Of a DNA stretch of 10,075 nt, positions 1-5,712 are shown one piece after another. Both the position numbers and the translations under genes were made by a program. Positions within the stretch are counted from its first letter, which is position 1; the number at the start of each line of letters is the position of its first letter. The stretch comes from Verrucomicrobiota bacterium (GTDB lineage Bacteria; Verrucomicrobiota; Verrucomicrobiia; Opitutales; Oceanipulchritudinaceae), in contig JAAAOD010000277.1 of assembly GCA_009908535.1 (NCBI GenBank), positions 1 through 10,075 of the forward strand, written 5' to 3'. Below the pieces are notes generated by a model. It was not told where the DNA came from. It made no database searches and was given only the letters and a program-made list of their open reading frames with translations.

Positions 1-910
1 CCTCGCGGACCACGTAGGCGCCGGTGGTCGGCGCGAACTTCCACTGGAATTTCGTCGTGAAATCCTCGTCGAGAACGCCGTAAAAGTGCGCCGGCTTGAC
101 GCTCAGCTCGAGGACGCGGGCGTTCATGTCCGGCTTGGCCTCCGGAAGGGTCATCGAGAACGTCAGCTCGTCGTAACGGGTCACGCGAACGTACTGCCGG
201 TTGTACCAGTTATTGTACCAGGGCGCCTGGATGTGCGGGCTCTGGTACATGTAGAACATGTAGAAAACATCCTTTACGCGCACCGGAACTCCGTCCGACC
301 AGCGCGCCCGTTCGTTCAGACGGACGAACACCCGTCTGTTTTCCCGATCCACCGCCCACTCCTTCGCGATTCCCGGGTAGTAGTAATGGCCGTGGGGACC
401 GATTTCCGTCCGGTTCGGATGGCGCCGGGCAAACTGCATGACGACGTCATCAAGAAGGTAGGGACGGAAGCCCCCGTTGGCGTCCGGGCCGACGGTCCGG
501 AGGGTGCGGGGAAAGTCCTGCAACCGCTGGTACCGGGTCCCGCCCTTTTTGGCCTTGGGACTGGCGAATTCCGGCAGGTCCATTCCGTTATCCCACTCCA
601 GGTCGGCCGGAATGTCTTCCGGGGAGGCAAACTGGAAGAACTTCGGGTACGCGCCGGCGGCTTCCTTCGCTTTGATTTCCTCCTCGGAAAGGTCCCCCCG
701 TTCCATCGCCTCGAACTCGGCGACGGGAATATTGACCTTGGTATCGAAGTAATCCTGCACCTCCTGCGGGAGGTCGAACACGGTCAGGGTGGCGGCTTCT
801 TCCGCCGCTGCGGATTCCTCCTCGCCACCGCCGCCACCGCAACCGGCAATGAGCAGGCAGAGGGGGAGGGCCGCAACGAGGGACGATCGAGGGAACTTCT
901 GTGTTTTCAT
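1..910 (-). CDS. Peptide-type ABC transporter substrate-binding lipoprotein (YejA-like, SBP family 5), C-terminus outside window
   Basis: This would be the extracytoplasmic receptor that captures an oligopeptide-like ligand for the two permeases just upstream. The ATG lies one base after the stop of the YejE-like gene, which fixes the start. Residues 1-24 form a lipoprotein signal peptide: a basic N-terminus, a hydrophobic stretch and the lipobox LIAGC with Cys24. A Gly/Glu/Ala-rich tether follows. The family-5 fold seems to begin near residue 115 (SPKAKKGG, matching the PKGG region of YejA). It continues with the recognisable stretches YYPGIAKEWAV, RARWSDGVPVRVKDVFYMF and TTGAYVVRE. About 303 residues are visible, roughly half of a typical 600-residue member, and the rest lies beyond base 1. 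About 70 extra residues precede the conserved part compared with E. coli YejA. The family call is firm; the ligand (oligopeptide, microcin-like or other) is inferred from the neighbours only. Confidence 0.88.
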   Translation of the reverse strand, partial: MKTQKFPRSSLVAALPLCLLIAGCGGGGGEEESAAAEEAATLTVFDLPQEVQDYFDTKVNIPVAEFEAMERGDLSEEEIKAKEAAGAYPKFFQFASPEDIPADLEWDNGMDLPEFASPKAKKGGTRYQRLQDFPRTLRTVGPDANGGFRPYLLDDVVMQFARRHPNRTEIGPHGHYYYPGIAKEWAVDRENRRVFVRLNERARWSDGVPVRVKDVFYMFYMYQSPHIQAPWYNNWYNRQYVRVTRYDELTFSMTLPEAKPDMNARVLELSVKPAHFYGVLDEDFTTKFQWKFAPTTGAYVVRE

Positions 911-911
911 A

Positions 912-2165
912 TCAGGAATATAAGGTGAATTTTTTCGGATCAAAGGCCTCGCGGACGGCTTCGCCCACGAAGGTGACAAGGGTGAGAAGCAGGACGAGGG
1001 CCCCAAACGCGGAAAAGACGATCCACGGCGCGATATTCAGCGTATCCCGGCCCTGTTTGAGCAGCTCACCCATGCTGGGCGTGGGCGGCGGCAGGCCGTA
1101 ACCGAGAAAGTCCAGCGCGGTGATTGCCGTGATCGCCTGCACGAGGACAAAGGGAATGAAGGTGACGATGGTGGAGATGGTGTTCGGCAGGATGTGCTTG
1201 AAAATCATTCGCCCGGTCCCGGCTCCGAGGACAAGCGCGGCCGAGGAATAATCCCGCGCCTTCTCCTTGAAGGTCGCCGTGCGCATGTAGTAAGTGATGC
1301 TGGTCCAGCTGAAGAGGACCATGATCAGCAAGAGGATAAAGATCCGCGTACTGATGCTGAAAGTCGAGGGGATGACCGAGAAGACGATGATCACCATGTA
1401 GAGGAAGGGAACATTGGACCAGATTTCGATCAGTCTTTGCACGGTCAGGTCCACCGCTCCTCCGAAATAGCCCATGATGCAGCCGATGGTGATGCCGATC
1501 AGGAAGGTCAGGGCCATGAAGGCGAGGGAGAAAAAGATCGCGATGCGGAAGCTGTAGATGAGCCGCGCGAGGATGTCGCGCCCGGTCGAATCCGTACCGA
1601 GGTAATTCTGGGAGGCGATGCTGGGCGGCCTCGGTTTGAGCACCCCCTCGTAGGGAATATTCTCATTCGGTGAATACGGGATGATGGGCATGATGACCCA
1701 GTTGCCCGCTTCTCCCGCGAATTGCTCCTTCAGTGCACGGTAATTGACGGGGATATTTTCCTTCACTCCCCCCAGCGCGTAGTCATTCCCCAGTTCGACC
1801 ACGCCGAACAGGGGGAGTCGGAACTCGCCGTCGTAGCGGACAAGGAGGGCCCGGTCATTGACGAAGAATTCCGCGAAAAGCGACCAGACGGTCAGGCCCA
1901 GTACGAGAAGGAACGACCAGTAGCCGCGTCGAATGCTGCGGAAACGGGAGAGCTTCCTTTCGGTCAGGGGATTGAGGCGATACTGCAGCTTGCGCATCCC
2001 GATGAGCACTGCGAGAGCCAGCACCCCGAGACCGAAACTGGCCTTCACAAAGACGGCGAGGAGCAGGCCGACGACCGCCGCCGCCAACAGCGCCTGCGCC
2101 GCCTTCTGTCGGTGGAGCGGCGGCGGTTCGCGGAGATCGGTCTCTGTGGCGGAAGCGGTCGTCAT
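912..2165 (-). CDS. yejE: YejE-like ABC transporter permease with extra N-terminal membrane segments
   Basis: This is an inner-membrane permease subunit of an oligopeptide-type importer, expected to pair with the YejB-like protein. From about residue 68 it follows E. coli YejE closely: SRFRSIRRGYWSFLLVLGL, NDRALLVRYDG, NYLGTDSTGRDILARLIY and a C-terminal GEAVREAFDPKK. The cytoplasmic EAA loop that contacts the ATPase is visible as SAALVLGAGTGRMIFKHILPN split around the invariant Gly and ILP. The protein is 417 residues against about 341 for YejE. The excess is at the N-terminus, where residues 23-60 hold two added hydrophobic stretches (ALLAAAVVGLLLAVFV and FGLGVLALAVLIGM). The gene sits 6 bases after the yejB-like stop and 1 base before the binding-protein start, so one transcript is very likely. 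Gene order B-E-A differs from the E. coli A-B-E-F order. Confidence 0.9.
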   Translation of the reverse strand: MTTASATETDLREPPPLHRQKAAQALLAAAVVGLLLAVFVKASFGLGVLALAVLIGMRKLQYRLNPLTERKLSRFRSIRRGYWSFLLVLGLTVWSLFAEFFVNDRALLVRYDGEFRLPLFGVVELGNDYALGGVKENIPVNYRALKEQFAGEAGNWVIMPIIPYSPNENIPYEGVLKPRPPSIASQNYLGTDSTGRDILARLIYSFRIAIFFSLAFMALTFLIGITIGCIMGYFGGAVDLTVQRLIEIWSNVPFLYMVIIVFSVIPSTFSISTRIFILLLIMVLFSWTSITYYMRTATFKEKARDYSSAALVLGAGTGRMIFKHILPNTISTIVTFIPFVLVQAITAITALDFLGYGLPPPTPSMGELLKQGRDTLNIAPWIVFSAFGALVLLLTLVTFVGEAVREAFDPKKFTLYS

Positions 2166-2171
2166 GCGGGC

Positions 2172-3203
2172 TTACTGGAAGCGGATACGCGGATCAATCA
2201 GGGCGACGAGGATATCCGAGATGATATTCCCCAGCAGCAGGAGAAAGCTCGAAAGCAGGACCACCCCCATGACAATGGGATAATCGCGCTGGAAAATCGC
2301 TTCCAGCCCAAGCAGGCCGAAACCGTTGATATCAAAAAGAAACTCGATGAGGAAGGATCCGGTGACAAAGAGGATGATGTTCTGCCCGAAGGTGGTCGCG
2401 ATCGGGATCAGGGAATTCCGCAGGGCATGGCTCACCACGGCCTTGCGGAAGGGAACCCCCTTGGCCACCGCCGTCCGCATGTAGTCGGCGGCAAGGTTGT
2501 CCATGAGGTGGTTTTTCATCAAAAGCGTCGTCACCGCGAAACTTCCGATCAGGTAGCAGATAAGGGGCAGCACGGCGTGATGCAAAACGCTCAGAAACGC
2601 CTGTGCGTTCGTGAAGACGCCCCATGGCATCAGGTACTGGTGCTCGAAGCCGACAAAGTTCCCCATGGGAAACCAGTCCCGCTGCACGGCGAAAAAGAGA
2701 ATCAGCAGGGCTCCGAGAACGTAGCCCGGAATCGCGTAGCCGGCGAAGATCAGAATGGAGCTTATGTTATCCACCCAGGTCCGGTGCTTGATGGCCTTCA
2801 GCACCCCGAGGGGAATACAGACAAGATAGGTGATGACGACTGTCCAGAGACCGTAAAACAGCGAAATCGGCAAGGCTTCCCCCATCAGGTTCCAGACCGG
2901 CTCGTTCCAGCGGTACGAATTGCCGAGATCGCCTTGGGCAAGATCCCCGAGCCAGTGCACGTAGGCGATGTACCAAGGCTTGTCGAAGCCGTACATTTCC
3001 TTCAGCTGCTGGATCTGCTCATCCGACATTGCCTGCTCGTTGCCAAAGGAACGGCCGCTGTCGGCATTGACCTGCTGCATCTGCATGAAGGCCTGTTCGA
3101 CGGGGCCTCCGGGGACAAAGCGGGTAATGGCAAAAACGATCAGCGTGATTCCCAGCAGTGTCGGGGGAATGAGAAGAAACCTGCGGATAAAGTACGATCG
3201 CAT
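2172..3203 (-). CDS. yejB: YejB-like ABC transporter permease
   Basis: This is the second inner-membrane permease of the importer. The chosen ATG gives a 343-residue protein starting MRSYFIRRFLLIPPTLLGIT, the standard N-terminus of BPD_transp_1 DppB/OppB/YejB proteins (E. coli YejB is 364). The family hallmark FVPGGPVEQA follows the first membrane helix. The long periplasmic loop contains the usual LKEMYGFDKPWYIAYVHWL segment. Near the C-terminus the EAA loop reads DYMRTAVAKGVPFRKAVVSHALRNSLIP, shown here in shortened form as AVAKG then HALRNSLIP, and the protein ends IDPRIRFQ. An in-frame start at 3377 would add 58 residues of non-family sequence overlapping the methyltransferase gene and is rejected. 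No good Shine-Dalgarno sequence precedes the ATG. As the first transporter gene, it probably has a promoter in the 73-base gap upstream. Confidence 0.92.
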   Translation of the reverse strand: MRSYFIRRFLLIPPTLLGITLIVFAITRFVPGGPVEQAFMQMQQVNADSGRSFGNEQAMSDEQIQQLKEMYGFDKPWYIAYVHWLGDLAQGDLGNSYRWNEPVWNLMGEALPISLFYGLWTVVITYLVCIPLGVLKAIKHRTWVDNISSILIFAGYAIPGYVLGALLILFFAVQRDWFPMGNFVGFEHQYLMPWGVFTNAQAFLSVLHHAVLPLICYLIGSFAVTTLLMKNHLMDNLAADYMRTAVAKGVPFRKAVVSHALRNSLIPIATTFGQNIILFVTGSFLIEFLFDINGFGLLGLEAIFQRDYPIVMGVVLLSSFLLLLGNIISDILVALIDPRIRFQ

Positions 3204-3276
3204 GCCGTCGGAAAAGAGAGGATTTGGGAAGAAGCTACACGAGCCCGTCAATGTCAAACGGTTGTGACAACACGGC
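3204..3276 (-). promoter_or_regulatory. Candidate promoter/operator ahead of the transporter genes
   Basis: This is the gap between the methyltransferase stop and the yejB-like start. Read on minus it carries a consensus TTGACA at 3257-3252. Three bases upstream of that lies an 11-base odd-centred palindrome, GTTGTGACAAC (3261-3271). The arrangement would suit a regulator site abutting a -35 box. Against this, no convincing -10 box lies 16-18 bases downstream (CTTCTT at a 17-base spacing). The transporter may simply be transcribed by read-through from the methyltransferase. The motifs are seen directly; the function is inferred. Confidence 0.3.
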
Positions 3277-3939
3277 TCAGCGATGAAAGAGAGCAACATC
3301 GCGGTGGGGACGATCCAGGCGGGCGCAGAACCGTTCCGCCAGCCAGCGAAAGGTGGCCTCCCGGTAAAAGACGACATGCGTCGGGTCGCGGCTGTACCAC
3401 CACCCGGCCACGGCGGCGGGATCCTCCAGCAGCCGGGTCATCACCGCCAGTCGGCCCCCGGGACGGAGGAGACCGAAGAGCCGGTGCCAGGAGGCCGCCG
3501 GATCATGAAAATGTTCGGCCGTCTCCGTGCAGACGAGAAAATCGTATCGCCGGGCAAGCGGTTTCCTGTCCGGGAAATAAAAGGGATCGTAGCGGTGGAC
3601 CTTTTGATCCGGCAGCAACCGGTCAACGGCGGGACCGGGGCCGCACCCGAAGTCGAGCCCCTCCTCTCCGAGCTGCAGGAAGGCGACAAGGGGTTCCGTG
3701 CAGCGGCGCAGGAAGGCAAGGTAGCCCGGGTCCGAAGGGTCGTTCTCGTGCAGGTCGTAGTGCGCTTTCTCGGTCGCCGCGTCCGGATAGTCGTGCGGAT
3801 GGCGGAAGACGAGGCCACAGCGGGAACAGGCGTAAAACTGCCAGCCGGCGTCTGTCCCCGCAGTATCGCCGATGCCGCAGAGCGGGCAGGGCAGGGGCTC
3901 AGCCGTCGTTGTCGCGGAAATCGCGCCCTTCTTCTTCAC
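3277..3939 (-). CDS. Class I SAM-dependent methyltransferase with N-terminal zinc-ribbon
   Basis: A 220-residue predicted methyltransferase, substrate unknown. Residues 18-41 form a four-cysteine zinc-ribbon-like module (CPLC at 18-21, CSRC at 38-41). A linker holds the Asp-Pro-Gly-Tyr element (DPGYLAFLRR) seen in one widespread methyltransferase subfamily. The SAM-binding glycine loop is GLDFGCGPGP at about 94-103, the post-II region is VCTETAEHFHDP, and RPGGRLAVMTRL is the strand-4/5 region. The C-terminal WWYSRDPTHVVFY is also typical of that subfamily. The start is a GTG at 3939, the first available start ahead of the cysteine pair. It overlaps the upstream gene by 41 bases in another frame, implying co-expression and possible translational coupling. 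The class is certain; the target (protein, RNA, lipid or small molecule) cannot be told. Confidence 0.87.
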   Translation of the reverse strand: MKKKGAISATTTAEPLPCPLCGIGDTAGTDAGWQFYACSRCGLVFRHPHDYPDAATEKAHYDLHENDPSDPGYLAFLRRCTEPLVAFLQLGEEGLDFGCGPGPAVDRLLPDQKVHRYDPFYFPDRKPLARRYDFLVCTETAEHFHDPAASWHRLFGLLRPGGRLAVMTRLLEDPAAVAGWWYSRDPTHVVFYREATFRWLAERFCARLDRPHRDVALFHR

Positions 3940-4603
3940 GACAATCCATCAGGACCCGCAGGCAGACTTCCCGGAGGTCGAAGAGCCGCGAGCGCAGCGT
4001 TGCCTGCAGACGCTCCGGTGCGGGGGAAATGGAGACGAGAGCCGGCAGATGGCTCAGGGAGAGATTGATGCCTCGCAGGACCCGCTTGAGGTGGACGATA
4101 CAGAGCAGAAAGTCCCCCATGTCCATGCATTGCATGGCGAGAAGAGAATGCTTTTCCGCCTCAGCGAGGCATTCTGCGAAATCAAAGGAAACGAGCGCGT
4201 CCGCCTTACCCTGGTTTTTCTCGAGGACGCAGCGCCAGATGTACCGCACCTGTAGAAAAAGGCCCGAGGTCACGACAAAGACGGGGTGACGATGAAGGGT
4301 GTAGGGATCGGTGTCGTGGAACTCGGGCGCGTTTGCGTCCTCTTCCTTCCAGCCCTCGCCGGTTTCCTCCTCGTCGGGGAAGTCACTCACCGACCAGTCC
4401 TCGGAATCCCAGCCCATCTGCCGGGCGACCCAATCGAGCCGTTCCATCCCGGGTGTCGGGCACTCGTCGTAAAACCGAAGGAATCGGGCGACTTCCTGCT
4501 CCTGTCGCTGGAGAAACTGGTGCCAGTCTGCTTCGTTCCAGGATAAATTCCCTTTATCGTCCCACTCCCCCTCTGGCTGCCCGTCTTTATTAAATTCTGC
4601 CAT
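3899..4603 (-). CDS. Unrecognised 234-residue acidic, probably helical protein
   Basis: I do not recognise a family. The reading frame is supported by its length, by its position directly upstream of and overlapping the methyltransferase gene, and by natural-looking composition. The chosen ATG gives MAEFNKDGQPEGEWDDKG; an upstream in-frame start at 4675 would add 24 residues and push into the divergent promoter region. Residues 1-90 are very acidic and Trp-rich (WDDKG, SWNEADWHQFLQRQEQE, DWVARQMGWDSEDW). Residues from about 105 are more hydrophobic and amphipathic, reading HRHPVFVVTSGLFLQVRYIW, then MQCMDMGDFLLCIVHLKRVL, and suggest a helical bundle. No signal peptide is present, so the protein is probably cytoplasmic. 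No nucleotide-binding or metal motif is apparent. The overlap implies a functional link to the methyltransferase, which is inference. Confidence 0.75.
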   Translation of the reverse strand: MAEFNKDGQPEGEWDDKGNLSWNEADWHQFLQRQEQEVARFLRFYDECPTPGMERLDWVARQMGWDSEDWSVSDFPDEEETGEGWKEEDANAPEFHDTDPYTLHRHPVFVVTSGLFLQVRYIWRCVLEKNQGKADALVSFDFAECLAEAEKHSLLAMQCMDMGDFLLCIVHLKRVLRGINLSLSHLPALVSISPAPERLQATLRSRLFDLREVCLRVLMDCREEEGRDFRDNDG

Positions 4604-4737
4604 ATCGGTTTTGACTCTACTCGACCACTGTGGTCCTGAAGCCTTCTTTGGCAATGATGAAAGCCCGTTTTGCACGCAACCCGCTTTGCCGGAAAGACTT
4701 GTCAGCAGGCCGGGATTGACGACGGTAAGGAATGGAC
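4604..4737. promoter_or_regulatory. Divergent intergenic region with a 13-base palindrome
   Basis: This 134-base gap separates the start of the minus-strand unrecognised gene from that of the plus-strand acylphosphatase, so it should hold promoters for both. A TTGACT (4611-4616, plus) resembles a -35 box, but no matching -10 follows at 16-18 bases. Just downstream lies a perfect odd-centred palindrome, GACCAC-T-GTGGTC (4623-4635), a plausible dimeric-regulator site. No RNA structure or small ORF stands out. Promoter positions cannot be assigned from this sequence alone. Confidence 0.35.
4727..4731 (+). promoter_or_regulatory. Ribosome binding site that decides the acylphosphatase start
   Basis: AAGGA at 4727-4731 touches the first ATG (4732) but sits six bases before the second, in-frame ATG (4738). 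Normal Shine-Dalgarno spacing therefore favours 4738 as the start. This is one of the few clear ribosome binding sites in the window. Confidence 0.6.
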
Positions 4738-5016
4738 ATGGAAGAGGTTTTTGCCAGCGAGGTCTACTTCAGCGGCCATGTGCAGGGTGTCGGGTTCCGG
4801 TACAAGACGCTCCGCATCGCCCGCGAGTTCGAGATTTCCGGGTATGTGCGGAATCTTCCCGACGGCCGTGTTGAAATGATCGCCGAAGGGGAGGAGGCGG
4901 AGGTCAGCCGGTTCGTGGGCGAGGTGATCGACCGCATGGACAACTTCATCCGCCGCACCGAGCGCTCGGACCACCAGCGTCCCCGCCGCTACCAGGGATT
5001 CACCATCGCCCCGTAG
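4738..5016 (+). CDS. acyP: Acylphosphatase
   Basis: This small cytosolic enzyme hydrolyses acyl phosphates such as acetyl phosphate or 1,3-bisphosphoglycerate to carboxylate and phosphate. The 92-residue length is typical (about 90-100). The signature is intact: SGHVQGVGFRYKT contains the phosphate-binding loop with the catalytic Arg, and GYVRNLPDGRVEMIAEG supplies the catalytic Asn. The C-terminus RRYQGFTIAP matches the usual short closing strand. The start is placed at the second ATG on ribosome-binding-site spacing; starting at 4732 would add Met-Asp only. The gene appears monocistronic: it is divergent from the unrecognised gene on its left and convergent with the membrane-protein gene on its right, and its stop abuts the hairpin repeats. 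Confidence 0.95.
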   Translation: MEEVFASEVYFSGHVQGVGFRYKTLRIAREFEISGYVRNLPDGRVEMIAEGEEAEVSRFVGEVIDRMDNFIRRTERSDHQRPRRYQGFTIAP

Positions 5017-5047
5017 CGGCGGGCCAAATTCTCACGAATTCGGCTAC
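5016..5047. repeat. Hairpin repeat, copy 1 (32 bases)
   Basis: This unit recurs at 5055-5086 with a single mismatch (base 5021 against 5060); the last 26 bases are identical. Its core (5023-5044) is an imperfect palindrome. GCC, one A/C mismatch and AATTC form the left arm, TCAC is the loop, and GAATT, C and GGC form the right arm, giving eight base pairs. No T-run follows on either strand, so it is not a classic intrinsic terminator. Its place between two convergent genes still suggests a bidirectional transcript end or a REP-like dispersed element. Confidence 0.85.
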
Positions 5048-5054
5048 CGGTGGG

Positions 5055-5086
5055 GCGGCCGGCCAAATTCTCACGAATTCGGCTAC
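5055..5086. repeat. Hairpin repeat, copy 2 (32 bases)
   Basis: This is the second copy, 39 bases downstream of the first and separated from it by 7 bases. It carries the same core hairpin (5062-5083) with the same A/C mismatch in the stem, so the copies share an origin rather than arising independently. Its right end (5081-5086) lies inside the neighbouring gene: bases 5083-5085 are the TAG stop of the minus-strand membrane protein. I see no further copies elsewhere in the window. Confidence 0.85.
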
Positions 5087-5445
5087 ATGAACGGCTTATA
5101 GACGACCATGAGCACGGCGACGAAGCCGAGCACCAGCGTCAGCCACCACATCGTGCCGGCCAGCTGTGGCTTGCGGTTGATCACCATGATGAGGAAGCCG
5201 AGGATCATCCAGATCGCGATTTTGACGAGGACCCAGATCGGCCAGCCGTAGCCGAGCCGGGCAAGAAGGCCGAAACCGCCAAGAAGGACCAGGAAAAGCC
5301 CGATCCCGCTGGTGATCGCCCCGAGCTTGCGGATGCGCCGGTCATCGCTTCCAGTGATGCTGCGAACGATCAGCCCGCCGTAACCCAGGAAAATCATGAA
5401 AATGCCGACAAAGTGAATGACGTTGTAGACTTGCACCGGAATCAT
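5083..5445 (-). CDS. Four-helix integral membrane protein, unrecognised
   Basis: A 120-residue very hydrophobic protein. Four membrane helices are plain, at about residues 8-28 (VIHFVGIFMIFLGYGGLIV), 41-62 (LGAITSGIGLFLVLLGGFGL), 68-90 (WPIWVLVKIAIWMILGFLIM) and 96-116 (GTMWWLTLVLGFVAVLMVV). A basic loop after helix 1 (DDRRIRK) and a basic turn after helix 3 (NRKPQ) fit an inner-membrane protein with positive-inside loops. There is no signal peptide or catalytic motif. It is loosely like small SirB-type or DUF membrane proteins, but I would not assign it. It is transcribed divergently from the right-hand operon with 29 bases between start codons, and its stop codon lies in hairpin repeat copy 2. 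Confidence 0.82.
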   Translation of the reverse strand: MIPVQVYNVIHFVGIFMIFLGYGGLIVRSITGSDDRRIRKLGAITSGIGLFLVLLGGFGLLARLGYGWPIWVLVKIAIWMILGFLIMVINRKPQLAGTMWWLTLVLGFVAVLMVVYKPFM

Positions 5446-5474
5446 GCGGATGAATCTGTTCTTAAACGGAAAAA
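5446..5474. promoter_or_regulatory. Very short divergent start-to-start interval
   Basis: Only 29 AT-rich bases separate the start of the membrane-protein gene (minus) from that of the right-hand operon (plus). This is too short for two complete promoters unless they overlap each other or the coding regions, or unless the transcripts are leaderless. CGGA at 5467-5470 is a weak ribosome binding site for the plus-strand gene. No convincing -10/-35 pair is visible. Confidence 0.3.
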
Positions 5475-5705
5475 ATGAAAGGACAAAGCAACGAAACGCT
5501 GAGCGGGCAGCAGCGGGACCATATCCGCCACCACCTCCGGGTCATTCTCGGCAAAGAGGAGGGTACCATCGCTGATTCCCTGCAGGCTCTTGATATCGCC
5601 GCCGGCGAAGCGCCGGCCGAATTGCGGCATTACCTGAGCAAGCGGAGCTACGCGAAAGCGGAGATTTGGCTCGACGGCGGCCAGCCGCCCCACGGAACCT
5701 GTTGA
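5475..5705 (+). CDS. Small unrecognised protein at the head of the translation-related operon
   Basis: A 76-residue soluble protein of no family I can name. The N-terminal two-thirds looks like one or two amphipathic helices (QQRDHIRHHLRVILG, then TIADSLQALDIAAGEA). The C-terminal part carries a compact basic motif, PAELRHYLSKRSYAKAEIWL, that looks conserved in style. It ends in a single Cys. No signal peptide or membrane segment is present. Support comes from position: it starts just outside the divergent gene and ends 7 bases before the SUI1-like gene, inside a run of same-strand genes with tight spacing. A minus-strand frame also spans the region but encodes no recognisable protein. I infer co-expression with the translation-related genes and make no functional claim. 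Confidence 0.65.
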   Translation: MKGQSNETLSGQQRDHIRHHLRVILGKEEGTIADSLQALDIAAGEAPAELRHYLSKRSYAKAEIWLDGGQPPHGTC

Positions 5706-5712
5706 AAACGGC

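Noticed and set aside
86..928. Plus-strand open frame of 280 codons opposite the substrate-binding protein
   Set aside because: The minus strand encodes a lipobox and a recognisable family-5 receptor; the plus frame has no domain.
3204..3377. N-terminal extension of the YejB-like permease from an upstream start
   Set aside because: The added 58 residues are unlike any permease and overlap the methyltransferase gene; the internal ATG gives the canonical MRSYFIRR start.
1722..4289. Plus-strand open frame of 855 codons opposite the permease, methyltransferase and unrecognised genes
   Set aside because: It lies antisense to two clear permeases and a methyltransferase, is rich in Arg, Gly, Asp and Gln with no domain, and reflects the lack of stop codons in GC-rich antisense frames.
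5016..5086. CRISPR array
   Set aside because: There are only two units, separated by 7 bases rather than a spacer of about 30, and no cas gene is nearby.
5016..5086. Cloning adaptor or assembly artefact, suggested by a GAATTC site in each unit
   Set aside because: The units form structured hairpins, differ by a base and sit exactly between two intact convergent genes, which fits a natural element better.
5016..5086. Classic intrinsic terminators
   Set aside because: No T-run follows either hairpin on either strand, so only a weaker claim of hairpin repeat is made.
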